Shown: one piece after another, positions 19,693-28,247 of the stretch
Position numbering within the stretch: position 1 is the stretch's first letter
Layout of the letters: the number at the start of each line of letters is the position of its first letter
Assembly: GCA_013043685.1 (NCBI GenBank)
Contig: JABDNT010000040.1
Location: 1 to 42,939 of the forward strand
Length of the DNA stretch: 42,939 bases
Direction: 5' to 3'
Source of the DNA: Flavobacteriaceae bacterium
GTDB lineage: Bacteria > Bacteroidota > Bacteroidia > Flavobacteriales > Flavobacteriaceae
Made by a program: the position numbers and the translations under genes
The notes under the pieces: model-generated
Databases searched by the model: none
Seen by the model: the letters and a program-made list of their open reading frames with translations, nothing else
Told to the model about the DNA's origin: nothing

Positions 19693-21093
19693 TTATCGAA
19701 CCACCAGTTTGTTGATCAGTTGAGCGCCCGATTCCGTTTCTACAGATACTAGGTACAAACCACTTCTAAGCTGGGACACGTCGAGATCGTATTGCTGAGT
19801 TTCAATATTTTCTTCTGAGAGAATAATCGATCCTGTTAGATTCATCACACGGACAGATTGAAAACTTCCATTATCGAAGGTGAGAGAAACTAAGTCGGTA
19901 GCAGGGTTAGGAGTTAGTTTAAAAGTTTCAAATTCAAAGTCACTGGCCCCTGCAATATCCTCATCAATGATTCGATAGACATCCCCGAAAATGTCTACAA
20001 CAAAAAGTTCTTTATCGATATTTTCACCGAAGGACACCCAGGTTCCTCCAAATCCACCACGATCGACAAGATTTCCGTCTCCGTCTACTGTGAACAGCTT
20101 ACCACTGCATACATCGGCCGCGAAGTAGAGTCCCTGTAATCCGGGCCACATACTACCCCTGTACACATATCCGCCGGTAACCGAGCAGTTTCCGCTACCT
20201 GAACTGGAAGAGTATTCGGCTTCGGGAAAAGTAAGATCTCCTACCGGTGGGCATCCTGCTGTGTTGAAGGGTTGGGAGCCTTCGTAACATCTCCAGCCAT
20301 AGTTAAGGCCGGCAGCAGTTACAGGTTGTTTGTTTATTTCCTCAACATCGCCCTGTCCAACATCTCCAATCCATAGATTATCCGCTGTTCTGTCGAAAGA
20401 GAATTTCCACGGATTTCGCAGGCCGTAAGCCCATATTTCTTCTGCGTTGGTTGGATGTCCAAAAAATGGATTATCTGTGGGTATACCATAATTATTACCA
20501 CCTCCGGGATTGTCGACATCAATGCGCAGGAGTTTACCTAATAATAAGGTAGTATTCTGTGCCCTGTTGCCAGGATCGCCGCCGCTGCCTCCATCTCCGG
20601 ATGCTATATAGAGAAAACCGTCTGGTCCGAAAGCAAGACTTCCGCCGTTGTGATTTTGAAAGGGTTGAATATAGGATATGATTTGAAGTTCAGAACCCGG
20701 AAGCGCAATATCCGGATCTCCCGGATCTACCGAAAACCTCGAAACCTGGGTATTCCCACTATTGTTGATATAATTAACATAGAAAAAACCGTTCGTATCG
20801 TAATCCGGATGAAAAGCGAGTCCGAGCAAGCCGCGCTCATCGTTCGTTCCCTGAGGGTTGATAACTATACTGTTAATGTCGAGAAAAGGACTTCCGTTAA
20901 TACTACCATCGGAATTTAGGATTTTTATAATACCAGCCTTTTCAACGACGAATAGCCTGTCGTCGCCGGCATTCTGCAGATCTACAGGCTGATCGAAAGA
21001 AGCGCCTGTGTTAAATTGTTCAACTTCAATTATTTGTGAGGTAGCCGAACTAAAAATTAGCAGGCTAAGTAGATAAGGGATAATAGTTTTCAT
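19693..21093 (-). CDS. Secreted PQQ-type sugar dehydrogenase with T9SS sorting domain
   Basis: A 466-residue secreted protein: signal peptide (about 1-18), a glucose/sorbosone dehydrogenase beta-propeller (about 22-370; DERGLLGLAFHPDYDTNGFFYV, NHNGGSLAFGPDGFLYIASGDGG, AYGLRNPWKFSFD, GDVGQGDVEEI, in segments) and a C-terminal type IX sorting domain (about 390-466; LTPNPATDLVSLTF ... GLYLVSV ... KLVVR). It likely oxidises a sugar or alcohol at the cell surface using PQQ or is a related binding propeller. The ATG at 21093 begins the signal peptide; an open extension to 21273 runs into the phosphatase gene and is not coding. Substrate unknown. Confidence 0.92.
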   Translation of the reverse strand: MKTIIPYLLSLLIFSSATSQIIEVEQFNTGASFDQPVDLQNAGDDRLFVVEKAGIIKILNSDGSINGSPFLDINSIVINPQGTNDERGLLGLAFHPDYDTNGFFYVNYINNSGNTQVSRFSVDPGDPDIALPGSELQIISYIQPFQNHNGGSLAFGPDGFLYIASGDGGSGGDPGNRAQNTTLLLGKLLRIDVDNPGGGNNYGIPTDNPFFGHPTNAEEIWAYGLRNPWKFSFDRTADNLWIGDVGQGDVEEINKQPVTAAGLNYGWRCYEGSQPFNTAGCPPVGDLTFPEAEYSSSSGSGNCSVTGGYVYRGSMWPGLQGLYFAADVCSGKLFTVDGDGNLVDRGGFGGTWVSFGENIDKELFVVDIFGDVYRIIDEDIAGASDFEFETFKLTPNPATDLVSLTFDNGSFQSVRVMNLTGSIILSEENIETQQYDLDVSQLRSGLYLVSVETESGAQLINKLVVR

Positions 21094-21148
21094 AGTTACT
21101 TTTTTTAGATGCACTACTAAAGTAACTAAATACCATATAATAAAAAAG

Positions 21149-21601
21149 TTAAAGCCGTGCAGCGATTTTTTCACATGCTTCATCAAGCATCTTGAACACA
21201 TTCTCGAAACCGAATGCACCGCCGTAATACGGATCGGGCACATCCACATTTTCATCTGGAAAAATTTCATCAAGGATCAATCTTACCTTGGCTATCTCGT
21301 CGTTGTTCTTTGCGAGTTTGATAACGTCCTGGTAATTTGAATTATCCATAACGAAAATATGATCGTAGGTTTCGAAATCGTAGGTGGAGAACTTTCTTCC
21401 ACGCTGATACGTAATATCGAGACCGTACTTTTTGGCAACCTTGATGCTCCTGGGATCTGGCTGCTCGCCAACATGCCACCCACCGGTGCCAGCAGAATCT
21501 ACGGTGATCTTAGTGATATTCACTTTCGATCGCAATATTCCCTCTGCAAGAGGTGATCGGCAAATATTGCCTAAACATACCATTAATACCTTTGTTTTCA
21601 T
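21149..21601 (-). CDS. Low molecular weight protein-tyrosine phosphatase
   Basis: A 150-residue cytoplasmic phosphatase. The active-site loop CLGNICRS (Cys9 to Arg15, C-x5-R) lies at the N-terminus and the general acid is in VPDPYYGG, both standard for the family. The ATG at 21601 is chosen because the family begins MKTKVLMVCLGN; an open extension to 21622 adds seven residues. The gene lies 38 nt past the dnaA stop with a terminator hairpin between, so its 5' end sits right on the terminator T tract. In bacteria such enzymes often regulate polysaccharide export, but no kinase or export genes are near. Confidence 0.93.
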   Translation of the reverse strand: MKTKVLMVCLGNICRSPLAEGILRSKVNITKITVDSAGTGGWHVGEQPDPRSIKVAKKYGLDITYQRGRKFSTYDFETYDHIFVMDNSNYQDVIKLAKNNDEIAKVRLILDEIFPDENVDVPDPYYGGAFGFENVFKMLDEACEKIAARL

Positions 21602-21604
21602 TCT

Positions 21605-21631
21605 GAATAAAAAATCCCGCAAGGGCGGGAT
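21605..21631 (-). terminator. Terminator after dnaA
   Basis: A perfect 7-bp GC-rich stem (ATCCCGC with GCGGGAT, 4-nt loop, 21614-21631) followed on the minus strand by TTTTTTATTC. It begins 9 nt after the dnaA stop codon. Its T tract almost touches the phosphatase start. Confidence 0.85.
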
Positions 21632-21639
21632 GAAGATTA

Positions 21640-23067
21640 TTATAAGGTTAATTTCTTATTAAGGTCTTCAACATATTTTCGGAACTGCTTATCGGTGCTG
21701 GACAGGTTGTCAACCGTTTTACATGCATGTAACACCGTAGCGTGATCGCGCTGTCCAATTTGAGAACCGATGGAGGCCAAAGAGGCTTTCGTAAATTTCT
21801 TGGCAAAGAACATGGCCAACTGTCTCGCCTGAACAATATGTCGTTTACGCGTTTTCGATTGTAATGTATCCACGTCCATCTGGAAATACTCACTCACTAC
21901 TTTCTGGATGTAATCGATAGATACCTCACGCTTAGTGTGTTTCACATAATTATCTACGATCTTCTTGGCCAGGTCGATGGTAATCTCTCTTTTATTGAAG
22001 GACGAGTGAGCGATCAGTGAGATAATAGCACCTTCCAGTTCACGTATATTGGTTTTTATATTATTTGCCAGAAATTCTACAATGTCTTCCGGCATTTCCA
22101 CACCGTCCCGATACAGTTTGTTCTTTATAATCGCAACACGGGTATCGTAATCGGGGTGATTCAATTCGGCGGATAATCCCCATTTGAAACGGGACAATAG
22201 TCGCTGCTCTATATCGATCATATCCACCGGTGCTTTATCGCTGGTAAGAATAACCTGCTTTCCGTTTTGATGCAGATGGTTGAATATATGGAAGAATACA
22301 TCCTGAGTTCCGGCTTTACCAGAAAGTAACTGGATGTCATCAACGATGAGTACATCAATGATCTGGTAGAAATGAATAAAATCGTTTCGGCTATTCTTCT
22401 TGACCGATTCTATATATTGTTGTGTGAACTTTTCAGCGGAAATATATAATACCGTCTTTTCCGGATATTTATCTTTGATCTCAACACCGATAGCATGAGC
22501 CAAATGAGTTTTTCCTAATCCAACCCCACCAAATATAAGTAGCGGATTAAAAGAGGTGCCTCCGGGTTTGTTCGCAACTGCCATTCCTGCCGAGCGCGCC
22601 AAACGATTTGATTCACCTTCCAGGAAATTATCAAAATTATACCCCGGATTAAGCTGCGATTCGATCTTTACATTTCGAATTCCCGGAATCACAAACGGAT
22701 TCTTTAATTCAGGGCTCTTGTTCTTTAACGGCACATCTACTTCCTGAGATTGCACCTGACTTCTATTGGTACTAGGGATCTTTTCGGTGAAAGGTTGTTT
22801 GTTGCCATAGGTGTTTTCCATTTTTATAACATACACCAATTTGGCAGTGCTTCCCAATTCCTTGGTTAGGGCAACCTTCAATAATTTTACGTAATGTTCT
22901 TCAAGCCATTCGTAAAAGAACTTACTGGGAACCTGGATACTAAGGGCGTTGTCTGTAAGCTTCACAGCCTTGATAGGTTCGAACCAAGTTTTGTACGCTT
23001 GTGAAGAAATGTTATCTTCAATAAAGGACAAACAATTGTTCCAAACCGATTCGGCAGTTTTGCTCAT
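21640..23067 (-). CDS. dnaA: Chromosomal replication initiator protein DnaA
   Basis: Binds the origin and melts DNA to start replication. The 475 residues show domain I (1-90, WNNCLSFIEDNISSQAYKTWFEPI), a variable linker (90-140), the AAA+ domain with Walker A GGVGLGKTHLAHAIG (about 180-194) and Walker B VLIVDDIQLLSGK, and the C-terminal DNA-binding domain IV with the signature GSQIGQRDHATVLHACK. Length is typical. It stands between the phosphatase and a divergent thioesterase; dnaN is not adjacent, as is usual in Bacteroidota. I found no clear cluster of DnaA boxes near it, so the origin is probably elsewhere. Confidence 0.98.
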   Translation of the reverse strand: MSKTAESVWNNCLSFIEDNISSQAYKTWFEPIKAVKLTDNALSIQVPSKFFYEWLEEHYVKLLKVALTKELGSTAKLVYVIKMENTYGNKQPFTEKIPSTNRSQVQSQEVDVPLKNKSPELKNPFVIPGIRNVKIESQLNPGYNFDNFLEGESNRLARSAGMAVANKPGGTSFNPLLIFGGVGLGKTHLAHAIGVEIKDKYPEKTVLYISAEKFTQQYIESVKKNSRNDFIHFYQIIDVLIVDDIQLLSGKAGTQDVFFHIFNHLHQNGKQVILTSDKAPVDMIDIEQRLLSRFKWGLSAELNHPDYDTRVAIIKNKLYRDGVEMPEDIVEFLANNIKTNIRELEGAIISLIAHSSFNKREITIDLAKKIVDNYVKHTKREVSIDYIQKVVSEYFQMDVDTLQSKTRKRHIVQARQLAMFFAKKFTKASLASIGSQIGQRDHATVLHACKTVDNLSSTDKQFRKYVEDLNKKLTL

Positions 23068-23273
23068 AGTGAATGCAGAAGTATAGTTAGTTAATCTAGT
23101 GCGAAAAAAAATGTTGAAAAAAGAGTGATTCCTAACATAATCTTAACACTGCAAATATGTGAACAAAAAAATGAAAAAAAAAATCGAAAGGGTATTGAAT
23201 TTTCACTTTTTTTTTCGCATACCTTTACGTAGATAAACTTACAAAAAATATCCCCTTTTTATACACTTTATTT

Positions 23274-23672
23274 GTGAAAAAAAATATTACGAAATTAAGA
23301 GTACGCTACGGAGAGACCGATCAGATGGGTGTGGTTTACTACGGAAATTATGCACAATATCTAGAACAAGGAAGAACCGAGTGGCTTCGCGAACTGGGCT
23401 TTTCTTATCGCTGGATGGAGGAAAACAACGTGAAACTCCCTGTTATTAAACTGGTTATAGATTACAAACTTCCGGCACGTTACGATGACGAAATTTTTAT
23501 AACGACAACCTTAAGGAAACTTCCTACAGTGAAAATTGAGTTCGATTATGAAATTCATAATGCCGACGGTGATCTTTTAGTGACTGCTTCCACAACTTTG
23601 GTTTTCGTTGACATGCACACAAATAAGTTGAAACGTGCACCCGATTATCTCATCAAAAAGCTCCAGGAATAA
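23274..23672 (+). CDS. Acyl-CoA thioesterase, YbgC/FadM hotdog family
   Basis: A 132-residue single hotdog-fold protein: KLRVRYGETDQMGVVYYGNY near the N-terminus carries the catalytic Asp in TDQMG, followed by the long hotdog helix (YLEQGRTEWLRELG). Such enzymes hydrolyse short or aromatic acyl-CoA. The start is GTG at 23274, preceded by an AT-rich promoter region shared with dnaA; no ATG gives a complete first strand. It ends right against the convergent YigZ-family gene with no gap. Confidence 0.9.
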   Translation: MKKNITKLRVRYGETDQMGVVYYGNYAQYLEQGRTEWLRELGFSYRWMEENNVKLPVIKLVIDYKLPARYDDEIFITTTLRKLPTVKIEFDYEIHNADGDLLVTASTTLVFVDMHTNKLKRAPDYLIKKLQE

Positions 23673-24284
23673 CTATCTCCTTCTTATCTGAATATTTTGA
23701 AGGTTCCGGAAGGTGTCAAAGATGCGATCCGAGTCTTTTTTTCGAACCGAAATTTCAATTTTACAATCCATTTCCATTTTCTGACCGACTATTTTCAGCT
23801 GCTCATTTTTAACGACTCGCATTACAGAATTTAAGTCGGCATAGGCGCATTGGACGATAAAATTTTCATCGATTGTACGTGTGATCAACCTGGAAGCCTC
23901 CAGTGCCATCTTCGCACTGGTCTTATATGCTTGAATCAAACCGCCCACACCCAATTTAGTTCCGCCAAAGTATCTTACCACAACTACAAGTACATTGGTG
24001 AGGCCGAAAGCCTGGATCTGACCGTATATAGGTGCTCCGGCACTATTAGATGGTTCACCGTCGTCATTAACCCTGTAACGTTCATACCCCTTTCCTAACT
24101 GCCAGGCGTAGCACCAGTGTCTCGCACTGTAATGTTCTTTCTTAAGTGTATCCAGCTGACCTCTAATTTCTTCTTCCGAAGTGACCGGGAAAGCATACCC
24201 AAAGAATTTACTGCCTTTTTCCTTGAACATGGTTTCTTCGCCTGCCGTGGCGATGGTTTTATACGTATCTTTTTCCGACGCCAT
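23673..24284 (-). CDS. YigZ/IMPACT family protein
   Basis: A 203-residue cytoplasmic protein of the YigZ (UPF0029/IMPACT) family: FKEKGSKFFGYAFPVTSEEEI, HWCYAWQLG, the hallmark NDDGEPSNSAGAPIYGQI near 75-92 and VVVVRYFGGTKLGVGGLI. The role is not firmly known; homologues are tied to translation control. The ATG at 24284 makes a TAATG overlap with the transporter gene upstream; an ATG two codons earlier is unlikely. It forms an operon with the EamA transporter and ribD. Confidence 0.92.
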   Translation of the reverse strand: MASEKDTYKTIATAGEETMFKEKGSKFFGYAFPVTSEEEIRGQLDTLKKEHYSARHWCYAWQLGKGYERYRVNDDGEPSNSAGAPIYGQIQAFGLTNVLVVVVRYFGGTKLGVGGLIQAYKTSAKMALEASRLITRTIDENFIVQCAYADLNSVMRVVKNEQLKIVGQKMEMDCKIEISVRKKDSDRIFDTFRNLQNIQIRRR

Positions 24285-25156
24285 TACCAACTATTTAGAG
24301 TGACAAGAAATATACTGATAACAGCCAATGCGATACCTATCCAGTTCTTAACCAATAGTTTTTCATGAAATAGCAAAATACCTACCAGGGTTGATGTCAT
24401 AACCACTGCTACATTATTCACGGTAAAGATTCCTGAACTTTCCAATATATCGCTGCGCAAGGCCTTCACCAGGAAGTATACCGAAAAATAATTTGGGATG
24501 CCCAGTGCGATCCCACCAATCACATTCTTAACCTCAAACCTGAAACTGCCTTTGATCATCTGCCAAATCAGGATAAATAAACCTGTCACCGCGGCTGTCG
24601 CGAAGATCATTGAAGAAAAGATGGAGACTTCGTTCTTCGCTACATGAGTGTCTTCCAAATACTTCAGGCTAGTGTCTATAATTCCACTTCCAAGGAATAC
24701 GAGGAACGGATAAATAAGATTGCTCCTGTTGATCCTTAGGCCGGACCTCGTTTTTATCGAGGCGAGATAAACGGCCACCAGGGCCAATATAATTCCAATG
24801 AATTTATAGATCCCAAGGCTCTCCTTATAATATAGCAGACCAAAAAGAATAGGGATCACCAGGCTCATCTTTGTAGCGACCGAAACAACCGAAAGACCGC
24901 TTCTTTGAGTGGTGATCGCCATGAGATTAAATATTATTATGAATAGCAAACCGAGGACAGCAGTATAGACGAACCAATCCTTATTAACTATATCAATTGG
25001 ATCTACAACACCTTCGAAAGCAATTATTCCACAAAGACTTGCTACTATGTAGTTTACCACTATAGCGTGCAGGGTATTCACTTTGAAACGATCGAACAAT
25101 TTGAAGGTCACGAAGATTACCGTAGAAGACAGAACACTAAGCAGTAGGAAGATCAA
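24284..25156 (-). CDS. EamA/DMT family transporter
   Basis: A 290-residue integral membrane protein with about ten hydrophobic helices arranged as two five-helix EamA halves, the drug/metabolite transporter fold. The N-terminal half ends near residue 145, where RINRSNLIYPFLVFLGSGIID starts the second. The substrate cannot be inferred. The start overlaps the ribD stop by 4 nt and the stop overlaps the YigZ start (TAATG), so ribD, this gene and YigZ are one tightly coupled operon. Riboflavin transport is conceivable from the neighbour but unsupported. Confidence 0.88.
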   Translation of the reverse strand: MIFLLLSVLSSTVIFVTFKLFDRFKVNTLHAIVVNYIVASLCGIIAFEGVVDPIDIVNKDWFVYTAVLGLLFIIIFNLMAITTQRSGLSVVSVATKMSLVIPILFGLLYYKESLGIYKFIGIILALVAVYLASIKTRSGLRINRSNLIYPFLVFLGSGIIDTSLKYLEDTHVAKNEVSIFSSMIFATAAVTGLFILIWQMIKGSFRFEVKNVIGGIALGIPNYFSVYFLVKALRSDILESSGIFTVNNVAVVMTSTLVGILLFHEKLLVKNWIGIALAVISIFLVTLNSW

Positions 25157-26199
25157 GAGAGCGGGTTTTTAAAATGTTGCATTCTATCTTGCTTAAACCT
25201 TGTTTCAGTGATGAGCGTTCCCGGTAATTCAGGAGCCTTCACACCCTGGTTGAACTTCAAAGGTCCCTGAAAAACAAATGCCTCATCCCAGAGATTTTCT
25301 TCAATAAAGGTTTGCAGTGTTCGGGATCCACCCTCGACAATAAGGCTTTGTAATTCATACCTATATAATAGGTCACAAATTTGTTTGGCTACGGGGTTGT
25401 TAAAGTCGATGGCCTCATACGTGAGGTTTAGCCCCGCTTTTACTTTTTCTTCTGAAATTACAAGGGTAGGAACACTGTCGTCCAGTACGTTTGAGTTTAA
25501 CGGTATCCTGCTACTCCTGTCTATTATAATTCTGTGAGGGGAAGTTCCTTCCCAGTTCCTGGCAGTAAGGCTTGGGTTGTCATCAACAACTGTATTGGTT
25601 CCAACAAGAATGGCGGCTTCTTCAGCCCTCATCCTGTGTGTGAATTGTTTGGAAATATCATTTGTGATCCAGACTGGTTCTTTTTTTTCATCACGCAGGG
25701 CCGGGGCGAGGAGACCATCTTCGGATTGGGCCCATTTCAAAATAACATAAGGCCTTTTCTTCTTTTGAAAAGTGAAAAATCGTTTGTTGAGTGCATCACA
25801 CTCCTCCTTTAGAATTCCTGTAGTAACGTCGCAACCAGCATCGAGCAATTTCGCTATACCGCGGCCACTCACTTTTGGGTTGGGATCGGTACTTCCAATG
25901 ATCACTTTTTTAATCCCTTCGGATATGATACGATCCACGCAAGGGGGCGTCTTTCCGAAATGGCTACATGGTTCCAGGTTTACATATAGTGTAGCTTCAG
26001 ACAGCAGGTTAGAATGGATTACATTTTGAATCGCGTGTACCTCAGCATGAGGTTCTCCCGATTTGTAGTGCCAGCCCTCTCCTATTATACGCCCATTATA
26101 AACGATTACACTTCCTACCAGTGGATTTGGATAGGTGGTTCCCAAACCTTTTTTGGCCAGTTCGATGCAACGCGACATAAATTTTTCATGTAACTTCAC
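25153..26199 (-). CDS. ribD: Bifunctional riboflavin biosynthesis deaminase/reductase
   Basis: Carries out the second (deaminase) and third (reductase) steps of riboflavin synthesis. The 348 residues divide into a CDA-type deaminase (about 1-145; zinc ligands in GEPHAEVHAI and EPCSHFGKTPPC) and a C-terminal DHFR-like reductase (about 150-348; PYVILKWAQSEDG, ILVGTNTVVDDNPSLTAR, LIVEGGSRTLQTF). The start is placed at GTG 26199 because homologues open K-L-H-E-K-x-M just so; an earlier open stretch to 26280 is not family-like and runs through the promoter. The TACTTTTG -7 element ends only a few bases upstream, implying a leaderless mRNA. It heads the operon with the EamA and YigZ genes. Confidence 0.94.
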   Translation of the reverse strand: MKLHEKFMSRCIELAKKGLGTTYPNPLVGSVIVYNGRIIGEGWHYKSGEPHAEVHAIQNVIHSNLLSEATLYVNLEPCSHFGKTPPCVDRIISEGIKKVIIGSTDPNPKVSGRGIAKLLDAGCDVTTGILKEECDALNKRFFTFQKKKRPYVILKWAQSEDGLLAPALRDEKKEPVWITNDISKQFTHRMRAEEAAILVGTNTVVDDNPSLTARNWEGTSPHRIIIDRSSRIPLNSNVLDDSVPTLVISEEKVKAGLNLTYEAIDFNNPVAKQICDLLYRYELQSLIVEGGSRTLQTFIEENLWDEAFVFQGPLKFNQGVKAPELPGTLITETRFKQDRMQHFKNPLS

Positions 26200-26203
26200 C
26201 ACG

Positions 26204-26211
26204 CAAAAGTA
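26204..26211 (-). promoter_or_regulatory. -7 promoter element for ribD, abutting the start codon
   Basis: On the minus strand this reads TACTTTTG (TAnnTTTG), with TTTC 17 nt upstream as a possible -33. It ends 4 nt before the GTG chosen as ribD start (26199), and 1 nt before another GTG (26202). The divergent GNAT gene starts only 27 bp away, so this element lies within a very compact shared control region. Confidence 0.6.
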
Positions 26212-26226
26212 CAAGTAAATTACCAC

Positions 26227-26712
26227 ATGAAATTGCCGGTTATTCGTCCCATTGAGAAAAGAGATAACGCACAGTTGCAATATCTAATTCGCTCTATACT
26301 GGAAGACTTCGGAGTACCTAAAATAGGAAGTGCCTATGCCGATGCTGCTTTAGACGATATGTACGGTTACTATTTGAAAGAAAAAGCAGCTTATTTTGTG
26401 ATCGATCATGGAGAAAGGATCATAGGAGGTGCAGGAATTGCCCAGCTCGATAATTATAACGGACCTATTTGTGAATTGCAGAAAATGTACTTTTTAACTG
26501 AAGCCAGAGGTAGAGGGCTTGGAACCCGGATGATGGAACTGTGCTTACAAAAAGCGACCGAATTCGGTTTTGAAAAGGTGTACCTGGAGACGATGCCTTA
26601 TATGATCGCTGCCCAGAAACTCTATGAACGTAGCGGTTTTGAATATATTGACGGCCCAATAGGGGATACAGGCCATTATGCCTGTCAGACCCATATGATG
26701 AAAACTCTTTAA
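26227..26712 (+). CDS. GNAT family N-acetyltransferase
   Basis: A 161-residue acetyltransferase. The GNAT core is clear: ICELQKMYFLTEARGRGLGTRMMELCLQ (about 79-105, split here) supplies the acetyl-CoA loop RGRGLGTR, and VYLETMPYMIAAQKLYERSGF the C-terminal motif. The acceptor is unknown. It is divergent from ribD and ends 2 nt before prmC, so the two are probably co-transcribed. Confidence 0.9.
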   Translation: MKLPVIRPIEKRDNAQLQYLIRSILEDFGVPKIGSAYADAALDDMYGYYLKEKAAYFVIDHGERIIGGAGIAQLDNYNGPICELQKMYFLTEARGRGLGTRMMELCLQKATEFGFEKVYLETMPYMIAAQKLYERSGFEYIDGPIGDTGHYACQTHMMKTL

Positions 26713-26714
26713 CC

Positions 26715-27566
26715 GTGAATATTGCCAAACTTAAAGAACGATTCAAATCGGAGTTGTCAGGTATTTTTCCTCCTGAAGAGATCGATTCTTTTTTTGTGAT
26801 GCTCGGGGAATCCTTGTTAGGTTATTCCAGAATTGGGCTAGCCCTGAATGCTTCCGAAGAAATTAGACCGGAGGATCTCCTTAAATTCAATGATGCATTA
26901 GAACGATTGAAGAACGAGGAACCTATTCAATATATAATAGGTGTGACAGAATTCTACGGACTACCTTTTAAAGTATCACCCGAAACCCTTATTCCGCGTC
27001 CCGAGACCGAAGAATTGGTGGAATGGATCATACGGCAAAATAAAGAGCAGGCCGACATACTTGATATTGGAACCGGCAGCGGATGTATCGCCATTACACT
27101 GGCTAAAAATCTTAAAGAGAGTGTTGTCTCAGCTTTGGATGTTTCAGTTGAAGCGCTGAAAGTGGCTGCTTATAATGCACAACACAATAAGGTTTCCATT
27201 GATTTTATCACTAAAGATATTCTTGCTATTGATAAGCTTCCGTCGCAATACGATATCATAGTTTCAAACCCTCCGTATGTTCGAAATTTGGAGAAAAAAA
27301 CGATGAGTGACAATGTATTGCAGTTTGAACCATCCGCCGCCTTGTTTGTGCCTGATGATGATCCACTTAAGTTTTATCGTAAAATTTCCAGTCTCGCCAA
27401 AACCCATTTAAAAGAAGGGGGCAGCTTGTTCTTCGAGATTAATGAGTATCTTGGTGAAGAGTTGGTTGCTCTGCTGAAGAATTTTGATTTCAAGAACATC
27501 GAATTGGGTCAGGATTTCAGAGGCAAGGATCGGTTTATTAAATGCACTCGTAGTTTAAATGAATAA
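26715..27566 (+). CDS. prmC: Release factor glutamine methyltransferase
   Basis: Methylates the Gln of the GGQ motif in release factors RF1 and RF2, speeding peptide release. The 283-residue protein has a helical N-terminal substrate domain (1-85), the SAM-binding DIGTGSGCIAITLA (117-130) and the catalytic NPPY (185-188), with the IPRPETEELVEW segment just before the SAM loop. The start is GTG at 26715, which yields the normal N-terminus. It overlaps the next gene by 8 nt. Confidence 0.96.
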   Translation: MNIAKLKERFKSELSGIFPPEEIDSFFVMLGESLLGYSRIGLALNASEEIRPEDLLKFNDALERLKNEEPIQYIIGVTEFYGLPFKVSPETLIPRPETEELVEWIIRQNKEQADILDIGTGSGCIAITLAKNLKESVVSALDVSVEALKVAAYNAQHNKVSIDFITKDILAIDKLPSQYDIIVSNPPYVRNLEKKTMSDNVLQFEPSAALFVPDDDPLKFYRKISSLAKTHLKEGGSLFFEINEYLGEELVALLKNFDFKNIELGQDFRGKDRFIKCTRSLNE

Positions 27567-28149
27567 ACTTGAAAAAATATGTGTTTTCTGTGGTAGCAGC
27601 GATGGTAATGATACTTCGGTTACAAGTTCTGCTGTTGAATTGGGTGAGATCTTCGCCCAGGAAAATATAACCCTGGTCTATGGTGCGGCTAAGATCGGGA
27701 TAATGGGTACTATTGCAAAAACAGTCCTGGATAATCATGGTAAGGTAATTGGGATCATCCCTGAATTTCTAAAGAAGAAAGAGGTGGTACATCTCGGGCT
27801 GAATGAATTGATCACAACCAGGAATATGCACGATCGGAAACTGAAAATGCAGGAGGTCAGTGATGGATTTATTGCACTTCCCGGTGGCCTGGGAACACTG
27901 GAAGAATTATTTGAAATACTTACCTGGTTACAGCTAGGGCTGCATTCCAAGCCTATTGGCCTTCTAAATGTGAACGGATTTTACGACGACCTGCTTCAGC
28001 TCTTCGAAACCATGGTTCGAAAAGGATTTGTATCCATGAACAACTATGAGATGTTGCTGGTCGATTCCGACGCACGCAGGCTACTCGAAAAAATGGCGCA
28101 CTTCAAAGCACCGGATATCCCGCATTGGTTGAATGAAGAAAGAGCCTAA
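27559..28149 (+). CDS. LOG family protein (TIGR00730 type)
   Basis: A 196-residue Rossmann-fold protein of the LOG family, most likely a nucleoside 5'-monophosphate phosphoribohydrolase. The diagnostic ALPGGLGTLEELFE motif (PGGxGTxxE) lies near 106-119, with an N-terminal VFCGSSDGND and the MHDRKLKM segment. Length fits the single-domain group. Many members are annotated as cytokinin riboside 5'-monophosphate phosphoribohydrolases; the natural substrate in bacteria is unclear. It overlaps prmC by 8 nt. Confidence 0.93.
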   Translation: MNKLEKICVFCGSSDGNDTSVTSSAVELGEIFAQENITLVYGAAKIGIMGTIAKTVLDNHGKVIGIIPEFLKKKEVVHLGLNELITTRNMHDRKLKMQEVSDGFIALPGGLGTLEELFEILTWLQLGLHSKPIGLLNVNGFYDDLLQLFETMVRKGFVSMNNYEMLLVDSDARRLLEKMAHFKAPDIPHWLNEERA

Positions 28150-28247
28150 GAATCAATTTATTAACTATCTCACCCCTTTTTTTAACAATCTTCTTTAGTC
28201 TGAAATTTAATTGGCTACATTGATTCATTAACCATTAAATTTCAATT

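Noticed and set aside
21094-21273. 60-codon extension of the sugar dehydrogenase frame
   Set aside because: It would place the clear signal peptide in the interior and overlaps the phosphatase gene; it is chance openness.
23068-23273. Possible origin of replication beside dnaA
   Set aside because: The region is AT-rich, but I found no TTATCCACA-like DnaA boxes on either strand. In Bacteroidota dnaA is often not at oriC. A GC-skew plot of the chromosome would decide.
28150-28247. Mobile element causing the aquaporin deletion
   Set aside because: No inverted repeats, target duplications or transposase remnant lie at either side or at the junction; simple deletion is the better reading.
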